A DNA stretch of 64,000 nucleotides. It comes from Halomonas sp. YLGW01. GTDB lineage: Bacteria; Pseudomonadota; Gammaproteobacteria; Pseudomonadales; Halomonadaceae. Positions within the stretch are counted from its first letter, which is position 1, and every line of letters starts with the position of its first letter. The notes beneath the pieces are model-generated. The model was not told the DNA's origin. It was given only the letters and a program-made list of their open reading frames with translations, and did no database searches. Position numbers and translations under genes: made by a program. Positions 8,742 to 18,653 of the stretch are shown here, piece by piece. The stretch lies in the NCBI RefSeq assembly GCF_014840935.1, contig NZ_CP062005.1, forward strand, positions 1,302,001 to 1,366,000, written 5' to 3'.

Positions 8742-10202
8742 ATGGAAGCCCTGCAAGAGAACCCGTTGTTTCGCCCCTTCGCCTATATCGACGGCAGCTG
8801 GGTCGCCGCCGACAGTGGTGAGCAGATCGAGGTGCACAATCCGGCCACCGGCGAGGTGATCGGCAAAGTGCCGCGCCTGGGGCGGGGCGAGACCGAGCGG
8901 GCCATCGCCGCCGCCGAGTCGGCCTTTCCCGCCTGGCGGGCGCTGACGGCGCTCGAGCGCGCCGATATCCTCATGAAGTGGCATGACCTGATGCATGAGC
9001 ATCAGCAGGAACTCGCCCAGATCATGACCCTCGAGCAGGGCAAGCCGCTCAAGGAGGCGGCCGGGGAAATCGCCTATGCGGCGAGCTTCCTGCGCTGGTT
9101 CGCCGAACAGGCCCGGCGAGTCTATGGCGAGACCATCCCGGCAGCCAACGCCAACCAGCGCGTCGTGGTCACCAAGGCGCCTATCGGCGTGGTCGGGGCC
9201 ATCACGCCCTGGAACTTCCCGGCGGCGATGATCACCCGCAAGGCCGGTGCGGCGCTGGCCGCCGGCTGTCCGATCGTGGTCAAACCGGCCAGCCAGACGC
9301 CGTTCTCGGCCACCGCCATGGCGCTGCTGGCCGAGCGTGCCGGTGTGCCCCGCGGCATCTTCAACGTGGTACCGGGCCAGGCCAGCGCCATTGCCTCGGC
9401 ACTGACCGAATCGCCGGTGGTGCGCAAGATCACCTTCACCGGCTCCACCGAGGTCGGTCGCCAGCTGATGGCGCAGGCTGCCCAGAACATCCAGAAGCTG
9501 TCGCTGGAACTCGGGGGCAACGCGCCGTTCATCGTCTTCGAGGGCGCCGACCTGGACGCGGCCGTCGACGGTGCCATGGCCGCCAAGTTCCGCAACGCCG
9601 GCCAGACCTGCGTGTGCACCAACCGCTTCCTGGTGCAGTCCAGCGTGGTCAACGCCTTCTGCGAGAAGCTGGCGGCCGCCATGAATAGCGAGCTGCATGT
9701 CGGCGACGGCACCGAGGAGGGCGTCAACATCGGCCCGCTGATCGACGAGAAGGCCGTGGCCAAGGTCAGCGAGCATGTGCAGGATGCGGTCGACCGTGGT
9801 GCCCATGTGCTGTTGGGTGGTCATCCGCACCCGCTGGGAGGCAGCTTCTTCACCCCGACTCTGGTCAACGGGGTGAGCCCCGATATGCGCGTGGCCAAGG
9901 AGGAGACCTTCGGCCCCCTGGCCGCAGTCTTCTCCTTCGATGATGAGGAGGATGCCGTGCGCATGGCCAATGACACCGAGTTTGGTCTCGCCGCCTATTT
10001 CTACAGCCGTGATCTGGGGCAGGTATGGCGCGTCTCGGAGGCGCTCGAATACGGCATGGTGGGCATCAACACCGGGGCGATCTCCAATGCCGCCACGCCC
10101 TTCGGTGGCGTCAAGGCCTCCGGGCTTGGCCGCGAGGGCGGACATCAGGGCATCGAGGAGTTCCTCGAGACCAAGTACCTGTGCATCGATCTGGGCAATT
10201 AA
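8742..10202 (+). CDS. gabD: NAD(P)-dependent succinate-semialdehyde dehydrogenase
   Basis: Oxidises succinate semialdehyde to succinate in the GABA shunt. 486 residues, the normal GabD length. ALDH features: ITPWNFPAAMITRK, the cofactor-binding FTGSTEVGR, catalytic Glu in LELGGNAPF and catalytic Cys in GQTCVCTNR, where the Cys-x-Cys is typical of bacterial GabD. The C-terminal GLGREGGHQGIEEFLETKY also fits GabD. ATG 8742 has AAGGAGATATT just upstream; the open frame extends 15 codons further. gabT is not adjacent, so the exact substrate is inferred from sequence. Confidence 0.9.
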   Translation: MEALQENPLFRPFAYIDGSWVAADSGEQIEVHNPATGEVIGKVPRLGRGETERAIAAAESAFPAWRALTALERADILMKWHDLMHEHQQELAQIMTLEQGKPLKEAAGEIAYAASFLRWFAEQARRVYGETIPAANANQRVVVTKAPIGVVGAITPWNFPAAMITRKAGAALAAGCPIVVKPASQTPFSATAMALLAERAGVPRGIFNVVPGQASAIASALTESPVVRKITFTGSTEVGRQLMAQAAQNIQKLSLELGGNAPFIVFEGADLDAAVDGAMAAKFRNAGQTCVCTNRFLVQSSVVNAFCEKLAAAMNSELHVGDGTEEGVNIGPLIDEKAVAKVSEHVQDAVDRGAHVLLGGHPHPLGGSFFTPTLVNGVSPDMRVAKEETFGPLAAVFSFDDEEDAVRMANDTEFGLAAYFYSRDLGQVWRVSEALEYGMVGINTGAISNAATPFGGVKASGLGREGGHQGIEEFLETKYLCIDLGN

Positions 10203-10241
10203 GCCGGAAGAGCGCCACGTCTAGCCGGACGCTGAAAGCAG

Positions 10242-10276
10242 AACACCCCGCCGAGCACGCTCGGCGGGGTGTTTTT
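10242..10276 (+). terminator. intrinsic terminator after gabD
   Basis: Inverted repeat AACACCCCGCCGAG / CTCGGCGGGGTGTT around a CACG loop, followed by TTTTT. Ends the gabD transcript 40 bp past its stop. Confidence 0.9.
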
Positions 10277-10339
10277 ATTGGGAAGCTCAAGATAACGGCT
10301 GGACGACGCATGGCCGAGGTCCAGCGTTATTCCGTCTGC

Positions 10340-11926
10340 TTAATGGCGGAAGTGGCGCATGCCGGTGAACACCATGGCGATGCCGGCCTCGTTGGCCGCC
10401 TCGATCACCTCGGCGTCACGCATGGAGCCGCCGGGCTGGATCACGGCGGTGATGCCGGCGGCGGCGGCGGCATCGATGCCGTCGCGGAACGGGAAGAAGG
10501 CGTCGCTCGCCATCACCGAGCCGGGCACCGAGAGACCCTCGTCGGACGCCTTGATGCCGGCGATCTTCGCCGAGTAGACGCGGCTCATCTGGCCGGCGCC
10601 CACGCCGATGGTCTGGCCCTGCTGGGCGTAGACGATGGCGTTCGACTTGACGTATTTGGCGACCTTCCAGGCAAACGCCAGGTCGCGCAGCTCCTGCTCA
10701 CTGGGCGCGCGTTCGGTAACCACCTTGAGCTCATCGCGTCCGACCATGCCGAGATCACGATCCTGCACCAGCAGGCCACCGGTGACGCGCTTGAAATCGT
10801 GAGCCGGGCGGCGCTCGCCGGGCCAGTGGGCGCCCACGTCGAGCAGGCGCACATTCTTCTTCTCGGCGACGATGGCCACGGCCTCGTCGCTGACCCCCGG
10901 GGCGATGATCACTTCGACGAACTGACGATCGATGATGGCGCGGGCAGTCTCGGCGTCCAGCGGCACATTGAAGGCGATGATGCCGCCGAAGGCGCTGGTC
11001 GGGTCGGTGGCGAAGGCCTTCTCGTAGGCCTCGAGCGCTGTCTCGCCGAGGGCCACGCCGCAGGGGTTGGCGTGCTTGACGATCACGCAGGCGGTGTCGG
11101 TGTAGGCCTTGACGCACTCGAAGGCGGCATCGGTGTCGGCGACGTTGTTGAACGACAGCGCCTTGCCCTGCAGCGACGTGGCGGTGGCGACGCTGGCCTC
11201 ACTGGCGTCGTCCTCGACGTAGAAGGCGGCCTGCTGGTGCGGGTTCTCCCCATAGCGCATGTCCTGCTTCTTGACGAACTGGGTGTTGTAGGTGCGCGGC
11301 AGGCCGTCGGTGCCGCCCTCGACCTTGGTGCCCAGGTAGTTGGCGATGGCGCCGTCGTAGCGAGCGGTATGCTCGAAGGCCTTGACCGCCAGGTCGAAGC
11401 GGGTGGCATCGCTCACGGCGCCGTCCTGCTCGGCCATCTCGGCGAGCACCCGCGGATAGTCCCCGGCGTCGACCACGATGCTGGTGTGGGCGTGGTTCTT
11501 GGCGCAGGCACGCACCATGGTCGGGCCGCCGATATCGATGTTCTCGATGGCGTCCTCGAGGGTGCAGTCCGGACGGGCCACGGTCTGGGCGAACGGGTAG
11601 AGGTTGACCACCACCATGTCGATCGGCGCGATCTCGTGTTCGGCCATCACCGCGTCGTCCTGGCCGCGGCGACCGAGGATGCCGCCGTGGATCTTGGGAT
11701 GCAGGGTCTTGACCCGGCCGTCCATGATCTCCGGGAAGCCGGTGTGCTCGGACACCTCGGTGACGGCGACGCCCTGCTCCTTGAGCAGGCGGAAGGTGCC
11801 ACCGGTGGAGAGCAGCTCGACGCCATGGGCGACGAGGCCCTTGGCAAAGTCGACGATGCCGGTCTTGTCGGAGACGCTGATCAGGGCGCGGCGTACCGGC
11901 AGCGAGGAAGAGGCGTGATTGGCCAT
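10340..11926 (-). CDS. purH: bifunctional AICAR transformylase / IMP cyclohydrolase
   Basis: Last two steps of de novo IMP synthesis. 528 residues, the expected full length. The N-terminal cyclohydrolase domain opens [18 protein letters not shown] and has STGGTFRLL. The C-terminal transformylase domain carries [14 protein letters not shown], the catalytic Lys-His of VKHANPCG and a late [12 protein letters not shown]. Transcribed alone from upstream of 11926. purM and purN lie about 34 kb away in the same window, so the pur pathway is scattered. Confidence 0.97.
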   Translation of the reverse strand: MANHASSSLPVRRALISVSDKTGIVDFAKGLVAHGVELLSTGGTFRLLKEQGVAVTEVSEHTGFPEIMDGRVKTLHPKIHGGILGRRGQDDAVMAEHEIAPIDMVVVNLYPFAQTVARPDCTLEDAIENIDIGGPTMVRACAKNHAHTSIVVDAGDYPRVLAEMAEQDGAVSDATRFDLAVKAFEHTARYDGAIANYLGTKVEGGTDGLPRTYNTQFVKKQDMRYGENPHQQAAFYVEDDASEASVATATSLQGKALSFNNVADTDAAFECVKAYTDTACVIVKHANPCGVALGETALEAYEKAFATDPTSAFGGIIAFNVPLDAETARAIIDRQFVEVIIAPGVSDEAVAIVAEKKNVRLLDVGAHWPGERRPAHDFKRVTGGLLVQDRDLGMVGRDELKVVTERAPSEQELRDLAFAWKVAKYVKSNAIVYAQQGQTIGVGAGQMSRVYSAKIAGIKASDEGLSVPGSVMASDAFFPFRDGIDAAAAAGITAVIQPGGSMRDAEVIEAANEAGIAMVFTGMRHFRH

Positions 11927-11960
11927 GGGCGGACTACCATTCGTTGCGTTGGGGGAGGGA

Positions 11961-11992
11961 AAACGGCCAAGGGCGCCGCGAGGGCGCCCTTG
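11961..11992 (-). terminator. intrinsic terminator after fis
   Basis: On the minus strand CAAGGGCGCC, 5-nt loop, GGCGCCCTTG, then GGCCGTTTT. It lies between the fis stop (12001) and purH start, separating the two units. The T tract is short and slightly offset. Confidence 0.65.
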
Positions 11993-12000
11993 AGGGGAAA

Positions 12001-12342
12001 TCAGATCAGTTCATACTGCTTGAGCTTCTTACGCAGGGTGCCCCGGTTGAGGCCGAGCATCTCGGCGGCACGGGTCTGGTTGCCCTTGGCATGCTCCATC
12101 ACCGTCGCGAGCAGGGGCGCCTCGACCTCGGCCATGACCATGGCGTAGAGGTCGGTGACGACGCCACCGTCCAGGTGATCGAAGTAGCGGCGCATGGCGG
12201 CATCGACCGCCTCGCGCAGGGGCTGTTCCTGATGATGGGGGGCGCTAGCCAGGGCGGTACCGCGCTCGATGGCGCTGAGGCTCAAGGCCTCTTGGCCGCT
12301 GGCCATGAGATCGTCGGGCGTTGTCGCTTGCCTACTGGTCAT
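12001..12342 (-). CDS. fis: DNA-binding protein Fis
   Basis: Nucleoid-associated global regulator that bends DNA and activates growth-phase genes. 113 residues, slightly longer than the 98 of E. coli because of an N-terminal extension ([17 protein letters not shown]). The C-terminal helix-turn-helix [19 protein letters not shown] is nearly invariant across gammaproteobacteria. The start at 12342 overlaps the dusB stop by 4 bp, reproducing the classic dusB-fis operon. A longer open frame to 12927 exists but lies antiparallel within dusB coding sequence and is not Fis-like. Confidence 0.96.
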   Translation of the reverse strand: MTSRQATTPDDLMASGQEALSLSAIERGTALASAPHHQEQPLREAVDAAMRRYFDHLDGGVVTDLYAMVMAEVEAPLLATVMEHAKGNQTRAAEMLGLNRGTLRKKLKQYELI

Positions 12343-13382
12343 GCTGCACTGGTTCCATCTGTCGTCAGGGTCCGTGGCGAGCCTTCGGCGCCGTGACAAA
12401 ACAGTTCGTCCACGAAATGAAGTTGATCCCGGGCGCTCTCCAGGACATTGAAACGGGCCCGGTGGGCCTTGAGTTCGTCGGCCGGGCAGTGCCGGGCCAG
12501 GTACCATCCCAAATGCTTGCGCGCGATGCGCACGCCCATGTGCTCCCCGTAGAAGCCGTGCAGGGCGTCGAGGTGACCGTGCATCACCCGTCGGCGCTCG
12601 TCGCGTGAGGGGGCCGGCAAGGCACGTCCGTGGCGCAGATAATGGTCGATCTCCCGGAAGATCCAGGGGTTGCCCTGGGCACCGCGGCCGATCATCACCG
12701 CATCCGCCCCAGTATAGTCGAGGACGGCAGCCGCCTTGGCCGGGGAATCGATATCGCCGTTGGCGAATACCGGCAGCGAGACGCTGTTCTTGATCGCGGC
12801 GATGGTGTCGTACTCGGCATGGCCGCTGTAGCGCTGCTCGCGGTGGCGGCCGTGCACGGCGAGGGCCTTTATGCCGGCCTCTTCGGCGAGTCTGGCGATG
12901 CGCACGCCGTTGTTGCTGTCGGCGCACCAGCCGGTGCGAATCTTCAGCGTCACCGGGATGTCCACGGCGGCCACCACGGCCTCAAGAATCTCGGCGACCA
13001 GGGCCTCGTCGCGCAAAAGGGCCGAGCCGGCGGCCTTGTTGCAGACCTTCTTGGCCGGACAGCCCATGTTGATATCGATGATCTCGGCGCCCTGGTCGGC
13101 GTTGAGGCGTGCCGCCTCGGCGAGCATCGTTGCATCACCACCGGCGATCTGTACGCTGCGCGGGCCCGGCTCGCCGGCATGATCCAGTCGCAGACGCGAC
13201 TTGCGCGTATGCCACAGGGCCGGGTCGGCGGTAACCATCTCGGACACCACCAGGCCAGCGCCCAGCCGCCGGCAGAGCTGGCGAAAGGGACGGTCGGTGA
13301 CGCCGGCCATGGGGGCCAGGATCACACGATTGGACAGGCGGTGCCGGCCGATGGCGGGCAGGCTAGCGGGCATGGGCGTCAC
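12339..13382 (-). CDS. dusB: tRNA-dihydrouridine synthase DusB
   Basis: Flavin enzyme reducing specific uridines of the tRNA D-loop to dihydrouridine. 347 residues. Family motifs: [15 protein letters not shown] at the N-terminus, [14 protein letters not shown] with the catalytic Cys, [11 protein letters not shown] and the FMN-binding ANGDIDSP and [16 protein letters not shown]. First gene of dusB-fis with a 4-bp overlap, so its transcript also sets Fis levels. Confidence 0.96.
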   Translation of the reverse strand: MTPMPASLPAIGRHRLSNRVILAPMAGVTDRPFRQLCRRLGAGLVVSEMVTADPALWHTRKSRLRLDHAGEPGPRSVQIAGGDATMLAEAARLNADQGAEIIDINMGCPAKKVCNKAAGSALLRDEALVAEILEAVVAAVDIPVTLKIRTGWCADSNNGVRIARLAEEAGIKALAVHGRHREQRYSGHAEYDTIAAIKNSVSLPVFANGDIDSPAKAAAVLDYTGADAVMIGRGAQGNPWIFREIDHYLRHGRALPAPSRDERRRVMHGHLDALHGFYGEHMGVRIARKHLGWYLARHCPADELKAHRARFNVLESARDQLHFVDELFCHGAEGSPRTLTTDGTSAA

Positions 13383-13470
13383 GGGGTTGCTCGATCAGGG
13401 GGGCATATCATACCCATCGGCCGGCGTCGGGTGAAGGCGAAAATGTCCTTTGACCGCGCCGGCCGGGGTG

Positions 13471-14385
13471 TCAGGCGCCGGGGCGGTGGCCTTCCAGCCG
13501 CACCCAGCCCTCGCGTTCCTCGGGCTCGGCCATCTGGAGTCCCTGGGCGAGATAGGCCGTGAGCACCTCGTCGGCCTGGTGGGCGAGGATGCCCGACAGG
13601 GCCAGGCGACCGCCCGGAGCGACGTGCCCGGCGATGGTCGGCGCCAGTTCGATCAGGGGGCCGGCGAGGATGTTGGCCAGCACGATCGGGTAGTGACCCT
13701 CGCTGAGCTGCTCGGGGTAGTGGAGGCTGAGTCGGTCGGCCTCGACGTCGTTGCGCTCGGCGTTGTCGCGGCTGGCGGTCAGCGCTTGGGGGTCGATGTC
13801 ACTGCCGGTGGCGCGGGAGGCGCCGAGCTTCAAGGCGGCGATGGCCAGGATGCCCGAGCCGCAGCCGACGTCGAGCACCTCGCGGTCCTCGAGCTCACCG
13901 GAGACCGCCAGGCCATCGAGCCATTCCAGGCACAGGGCGGTGGTGGGGTGGGTGCCGGTACCGAAGGCCAGGCCCGGGTCGAGGCGCAGATTCACGGCGT
14001 CCTCGTCGGGCGCGTCCTGCCAACTCGGCACGATCCACAGGCGGCTGCCCATCTTCAGCGGCGCGAAGCCGTCCATCCACTCCCGCTCCCAGTCCCGGTC
14101 GGCCAGCAGCTCGTATTCGATCTCCGGGCAGGGCTCGCCGGGCATCTCGGCGGCCCAGGCCGCGCGGACCTGCTCCAGCATAGCCTCGATGCCCTCCAGG
14201 TCGTCGTAGAGCCCGGTGAGGACCGTCTCGTCCCATAGCGGGGTGGTGCCGCGATCGGGCTCGAAGACCGGATCGTCGTGGGCATCCTGCAGGGTGATGG
14301 CGTTGGCGCCCTCGGCGAGCAGCAGCTCCTCGAGCAGCTCGGCCTGGGCCGGGGCGATACGCGCCTTGAGTTGTAGCCAGGGCAT
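13471..14385 (-). CDS. prmA: ribosomal protein L11 methyltransferase
   Basis: SAM-dependent trimethylation of lysines and the N-terminus of ribosomal protein L11. 304 residues. The N-terminal L11-recognition domain is followed by a class I methyltransferase with FGTGTHPTTALCLEWL, motif I VLDVGCGSGILAIAALKLGA and the NILAGPLIEL loop, all typical of PrmA. Lies between accC and dusB on the same strand, 88 bp before dusB, but a strong terminator separates it from accC. Confidence 0.95.
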   Translation of the reverse strand: MPWLQLKARIAPAQAELLEELLLAEGANAITLQDAHDDPVFEPDRGTTPLWDETVLTGLYDDLEGIEAMLEQVRAAWAAEMPGEPCPEIEYELLADRDWEREWMDGFAPLKMGSRLWIVPSWQDAPDEDAVNLRLDPGLAFGTGTHPTTALCLEWLDGLAVSGELEDREVLDVGCGSGILAIAALKLGASRATGSDIDPQALTASRDNAERNDVEADRLSLHYPEQLSEGHYPIVLANILAGPLIELAPTIAGHVAPGGRLALSGILAHQADEVLTAYLAQGLQMAEPEEREGWVRLEGHRPGA

Positions 14386-14410
14386 GACGTGAACCTCTCG
14401 AAAACCGTGG

Positions 14411-14449
14411 TGAAAAACGCCAGCGGGGCGGCCTGGGCCGCCCCGCTGG
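14411..14449 (-). terminator. intrinsic terminator after accC
   Basis: On the minus strand CCAGCGGGGCGGC, 4-nt loop, GCCGCCCCGCTGG, then CGTTTTT. Ends the accB-accC transcript before prmA. Confidence 0.85.
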
Positions 14450-14506
14450 GGGAGAGTCGCTCGATTCCTCGGATGAGGCCTCGGGGCGCAGGACGCCCCT
14501 CTGGGC

Positions 14507-15847
14507 TCAGGCCTCGAGCTTCTTCTCCAGGTAGTGGATGTTGACCCCGCCCTGCTGGAAATAGCCGTCGCGGACCAGATCCTTCTGCAGGTCGATGTTG
14601 GTCTTGATGCCTTCCACCAGCAGTTCGTCGAGCGCGTTGCGCATGCGGGTCAACGCGGTCTCGCGGCTCTTGCCCCAGGTGATCAGCTTGCCGATCAGGG
14701 AGTCATAGTGGGGCGGCACCGAGTAGCCGGTGTAGAGGTGCGAGTCCATGCGCACGCCGAGGCCACCCGGGGCATGATAGAGGGTGATCTTGCCCGGTGA
14801 GGGCACGAAGGTGCGCGCATCCTCGGCGTTGATGCGGCACTCGAAGGCGTGGCCATTGAGGACGACATCCTCCTGACGGATCGACAGCGGCTGGCCGGAG
14901 GCGATGAGCAGCTGCTCCTTGACGATGTCGACCCCGGTGACCATCTCGGTGACCGGATGCTCGACCTGCACGCGGGTATTCATTTCGATGAAGAAGAACT
15001 GACCCTTCTCGTACAGGAATTCGAAGGTGCCGGCGCCCCGATAGCCGATCTCGACGCAGGCATCGGTGCAGGCCTTGAGCACCTGGGCGCGGGCGTCCGG
15101 GTCCAGCTGAGGTGCCGGCGCTTCTTCGAGCACCTTCTGGTGACGGCGCTGCAGCGAGCAGTCCCGGTCATAGAGATGCACCGCATTGCCCTGGCCGTCG
15201 GCCAGCACCTGGACCTCGACGTGACGGGGCTGCTCGAGGAACTTCTCCATGTATACCGTGCCATCGCCGAAGGCCGCATTGGCCTCGTTCTGGGTCACGC
15301 TGATCGAGGAGAGCAGGTGCGCCTCGCTGTGCACCACGCGCATGCCGCGTCCGCCGCCGCCCGCGGCGGCCTTGATGATCACCGGATAGCCGATGCGGCG
15401 CGCCACCGCCATCGCTTCCTCGGGCTCCTCGGGCACCGGGCCATCGGAGCCTGGTACCGTGGGCACGCCGGCCTTCTTCATCGCCTCGATGGCGCTGACC
15501 TTGTCGCCCATCAGGCGAATGGTATCGGCCCTGGGGCCGATGAAGGCGAAGCCGGAACGCTCGACCTGCTCGGCGAAGTTGGCGTTCTCGGAGAGGAAGC
15601 CGTAGCCCGGGTGAATGGCATCCGCATCGGTGACCTCCGCGGCGCTGATCAGCGCCGGGATGTTCAGGTAGGACTTCGCCGAGGGGGCCGGGCCAATGCA
15701 GACCGCTTCATCGGCGAGCCGCACATGCATCAGTTCCCGGTCGGCCTGGGAATGCACCGCCACGGTCTTGATGCCCAGCTCCTTGCAGGCACGCAGGATG
15801 CGCAGGGCGATCTCGCCACGATTGGCGATGAGTACCTTGTCCAACAT
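14507..15847 (-). CDS. accC: acetyl-CoA carboxylase, biotin carboxylase subunit
   Basis: ATP-dependent carboxylation of biotin on AccB, first half-reaction of acetyl-CoA carboxylase in fatty-acid synthesis. 446 residues, standard length. ATP-grasp motifs: [30 protein letters not shown] and the active-site [17 protein letters not shown]. Follows accB after a 46-bp gap. Biotin for its partner comes from the biotin operon 11 kb away. Confidence 0.97.
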   Translation of the reverse strand: MLDKVLIANRGEIALRILRACKELGIKTVAVHSQADRELMHVRLADEAVCIGPAPSAKSYLNIPALISAAEVTDADAIHPGYGFLSENANFAEQVERSGFAFIGPRADTIRLMGDKVSAIEAMKKAGVPTVPGSDGPVPEEPEEAMAVARRIGYPVIIKAAAGGGGRGMRVVHSEAHLLSSISVTQNEANAAFGDGTVYMEKFLEQPRHVEVQVLADGQGNAVHLYDRDCSLQRRHQKVLEEAPAPQLDPDARAQVLKACTDACVEIGYRGAGTFEFLYEKGQFFFIEMNTRVQVEHPVTEMVTGVDIVKEQLLIASGQPLSIRQEDVVLNGHAFECRINAEDARTFVPSPGKITLYHAPGGLGVRMDSHLYTGYSVPPHYDSLIGKLITWGKSRETALTRMRNALDELLVEGIKTNIDLQKDLVRDGYFQQGGVNIHYLEKKLEA

Positions 15848-15893
15848 CTTGTATCCGCCCAGATTGGAATGGAAAGAGGGGGTGAGAGCGGCC

Positions 15894-16337
15894 TTAGCCG
15901 ATGACCAGCATGGGCTGATCGTATTCCACCGGTTCGCCGTCTTCGACCAGGATGGCTTCGATGACGCCGTCCTTGTCCGCTTCGATCTGGTTCATCATCT
16001 TCATGGCCTCGACGATGCAGATCGTCTCCCCCTTCTTGACGCTCTGGCCGACTTCGACGAACGCCTTGGCGCCCGGCGCCGAGGCGCGGTAGAAGGTGCC
16101 GACCATCGGCGAGTTCACGGTATGGCCGGTGGGCGCAGCCGGAGCAGCCGGTTCTGCCGATGCCGCGGGCGCCGCCGGTGCGGCGGCGGGGGCCGGCGCG
16201 GCGGGCGCGGGCTGGTAGGCCACGCCGTTGGGGTGGCGGCTGATGCGAACCGACTCTTCGCCTTCCTGAATCTCGATTTCGCTGATGTTGGATTCTTCCA
16301 GCAGCTCGATCAGCTTCTTGACCTTGCGGATATCCAT
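15894..16337 (-). CDS. accB: acetyl-CoA carboxylase biotin carboxyl carrier protein
   Basis: Carrier subunit of acetyl-CoA carboxylase. 147 residues. The N-terminal segment [16 protein letters not shown] is typical AccB, followed by an Ala/Pro-rich flexible linker and a biotinyl domain with the EAMKMM biotinylation lysine near residue 112. The frame is open upstream to 16415 but the conserved MDIRK start at 16337 is clearly right. Forms the accB-accC operon. The 194 bp upstream to dsbD holds no gene; I see no convincing promoter pair there. Confidence 0.96.
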   Translation of the reverse strand: MDIRKVKKLIELLEESNISEIEIQEGEESVRISRHPNGVAYQPAPAAPAPAAAPAAPAASAEPAAPAAPTGHTVNSPMVGTFYRASAPGAKAFVEVGQSVKKGETICIVEAMKMMNQIEADKDGVIEAILVEDGEPVEYDQPMLVIG

Positions 16338-16531
16338 GAGTCTGTCTCGATCGGGTGATTTAGGTGGAACGTACCGGCAGGCTGACGGGGCCGGAGGCGC
16401 TGTCAACCTGCTCAAACTTGGTCTAGATCACGGCATGATGCTGCACGATGCCGCTGATAGGCGCCTCTATGCGGCGTGTCGGCGGAGTGTGCCGAAAAAA
16501 ACAAGGCATGTCCAGTGACGGCCGGTGACCG

Positions 16532-18445
16532 TCAGGCCGAGCGTTCGTCTGCTGTCGGGCGCTCCCCCAACCACTGTAGCAGGGCACTCAGATGCGCGTT
16601 CAGGGGAGCCGCCGTGACTTCGCCCTGGATGCGCGCCTCGCGGATCTCCTCGCCTCCGGCGAAGAACAGCAGGCTCGGGGGCCCGAACAGCTCGAAATGC
16701 TTGAGGAGGGCGCGGCTATCGGCGTTGGTCTCGGTCACGTCGACCCGGATGCGATGAAAGTCGTCGAGGCGCGCCGCCACCTGGGGCGCGGGAAAGACAT
16801 CGCGTTCCATGATCTTGCAGGAGATGCACCAGTCGGCGCTGACATCGACAAAGGCAGGCTGGCCGGCTCGAGCGGCGCGCTCGAGTTCCGCCTTCAGCTG
16901 TGCGAGTCGGGTCACGGTGGTGAACTGCGGGGCCGCCTGCTGGGGCCGGCTGTACGTGGAGGCGGCTCCCGGTGACCCGCTTAGCGGGCGCAGCGGGTCA
17001 TCGCCGCCGCCGGCCGCCCCGATGACGAGCGCGAGACCCCAGGTCAGCAGGAGCAGCCCCGCCGCCTGCCGCAGTTGAGCCTGGCCGCGTGGGTAATCGA
17101 AGCGCAGGGCGCCCAGCGCCAGGGCGCTGCCAACGGCCAGCGCGCCCCACAGCAGCAGCGCGACCGGTCCGGGCAGCAGGCGCTCGATCAGCCAGATCGC
17201 CACCCCCAGCAGCAGCACCCCGAACGCCGACTTGATGCCCTGCATCCAGGCTCCGCCGCGAGGAAGCAACGTGGCGCCGAAGGTGCCCACCAGCAGCAGC
17301 GGCACGCCCATGCCCAGCGCCAGGGCGAGCAGGCCAAGGCCGCCCATCGTGGCATCGCCGGTGGAGGAGATGAACACCAGGGCGCCGGCCAGCGGCGCCG
17401 AGACGCAGGGCGAGACCACCAGCACCGAGAGAGCGCCGGCAAGCGCCAGGCCCAGCGGGCCGCTTCGCTGTGCGCGTGCCTGCCAGGCGTCGAGCCGCTG
17501 GGCGAACCCGCCCGGCAGGCGGAGATGAAAGACGCCGAACATGGCCAGGGCGAATAGCGCGAAGAGGACGGCGAAGGGAATCAGTACCGTCGGGGCCTGC
17601 AGGCGTGCCTGGAGGTTGAGGCCCGCCCCGAACAGTCCCATCAGCACGCCGACGCCGGCATAGGTCAGCGCCATGCCGGTCACGTAACTGCCGGACAGGG
17701 CGAAGGCGCGCAGCCGCGAGGGGCGTTGGCCGACGATGATCGAGGCGAGGATCGGCATCATCGGCAGCACGCAGGGGGTGAAGGTCAGCCCGAGGCCGGC
17801 GAGGAAGAACAAGCCCAGTATCAGCGCGGGCGACGCCTCGCCGAGCAGGTTGCGGAAGTGGCCGTCCTCGCTTGTCAGCGACGATGGGGTGGTGGCGATG
17901 GATGACGGGGACGAGGCGAGGCGGTCGGGTGATCCGACGGTCCCGGCCTGGTCCGTGGGCGATGTCGAGGCGAAGGCGGCCGGCGGGGAGCCTGGCAGGG
18001 CGGTCAGTTCGATCTGTTCGGGGGGGTAGCAGAGGCCGGCCTCGGCACAGCCCTGGTAGTCCAGGGTCAGGGTGATCGCACCGGCATCGCCTGCCCCCTC
18101 GACAGGCGTCGGGAAGACCACGCGGTCATGAAAGACGTAGACCTCGCCGAGAAACTCGTCCTGCTTGAAGGTGCCGGCGGGCAGGGTCGGCTCGCCGAGT
18201 GACACCCCGGGCGTGGCGCTCTCGACGCCCAGGCGGTGACGATAGAGGTAGTACCCGTCGGCGGCCTCGATCCCCACCATGACCCGGTCATCGTCGATCC
18301 AGGCGTGGGGGATGAAGGCCTCTTCTACCGGAAGGAAATCTCCCTGGCCGCCGCCCGAGGAGAACAGCTGCGCCTGCAGGGGCAGAGGGAAGGCCAATAG
18401 CAGGCCGAGAGCCAGAAACATGAGCCGTGACATCAACGAAAACAT
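16532..18445 (-). CDS. dsbD: thiol:disulfide interchange protein DsbD
   Basis: Moves reducing power from cytoplasmic thioredoxin across the inner membrane to periplasmic DsbC/DsbG and cytochrome c maturation. About 637 residues. A signal peptide (LMFLALGLLLAFPLPLQA) precedes the periplasmic alpha domain with the Cys pair in GCAEAGLCYPP. Then come about eight membrane segments with the redox Cys of FTPCVLPMMP and SPCVSAPLAG, and a C-terminal thioredoxin-like gamma domain with WCISCK. All three redox pairs are present. The start could also be the Met at 18433. Confidence 0.94.
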   Translation of the reverse strand: MFSLMSRLMFLALGLLLAFPLPLQAQLFSSGGGQGDFLPVEEAFIPHAWIDDDRVMVGIEAADGYYLYRHRLGVESATPGVSLGEPTLPAGTFKQDEFLGEVYVFHDRVVFPTPVEGAGDAGAITLTLDYQGCAEAGLCYPPEQIELTALPGSPPAAFASTSPTDQAGTVGSPDRLASSPSSIATTPSSLTSEDGHFRNLLGEASPALILGLFFLAGLGLTFTPCVLPMMPILASIIVGQRPSRLRAFALSGSYVTGMALTYAGVGVLMGLFGAGLNLQARLQAPTVLIPFAVLFALFALAMFGVFHLRLPGGFAQRLDAWQARAQRSGPLGLALAGALSVLVVSPCVSAPLAGALVFISSTGDATMGGLGLLALALGMGVPLLLVGTFGATLLPRGGAWMQGIKSAFGVLLLGVAIWLIERLLPGPVALLLWGALAVGSALALGALRFDYPRGQAQLRQAAGLLLLTWGLALVIGAAGGGDDPLRPLSGSPGAASTYSRPQQAAPQFTTVTRLAQLKAELERAARAGQPAFVDVSADWCISCKIMERDVFPAPQVAARLDDFHRIRVDVTETNADSRALLKHFELFGPPSLLFFAGGEEIREARIQGEVTAAPLNAHLSALLQWLGERPTADERSA

Positions 18446-18653
18446 CCTTGCGGGTCTTGAGGGCTTGAGCGCGGGAGAAGGGGCCGGCACTGCTCGGCGC
18501 CTGTCTGCGACCGGGACGCGCGGCGGGAGTTCCGCGGTCGTGGAAACTCCTCATGCATTCATTTGCTAGGATAACTCATGCGACCTGTCGCCTTCATGCT
18601 AGATAGGAGCGACAGGATCGCCGGAATTTTCTCAACCGCCAAGGACGTTGACG

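Noticed and set aside
8097-10145. 682-codon open frame on the minus strand opposite folX and gabD
   Set aside because: It is antisense to well-identified genes; high GC gives long shadow frames. The translation is His/Gly/Asp-rich and matches no family.
10025-12148. 707-codon plus-strand frame opposite purH and fis
   Set aside because: Shadow of purH; low-complexity His/Gly/Leu composition and no start signal.
12343-12927. Upstream extension of the fis frame
   Set aside because: Overlaps dusB in another frame and is Arg-rich shadow sequence; the 4-bp ATGA overlap fixes the true start at 12342.
16338-16531. Riboswitch or small gene upstream of accB
   Set aside because: No conserved RNA motif and no open frame with a start signal; a lone TTGACA on the minus strand lacks a matching -10 box.
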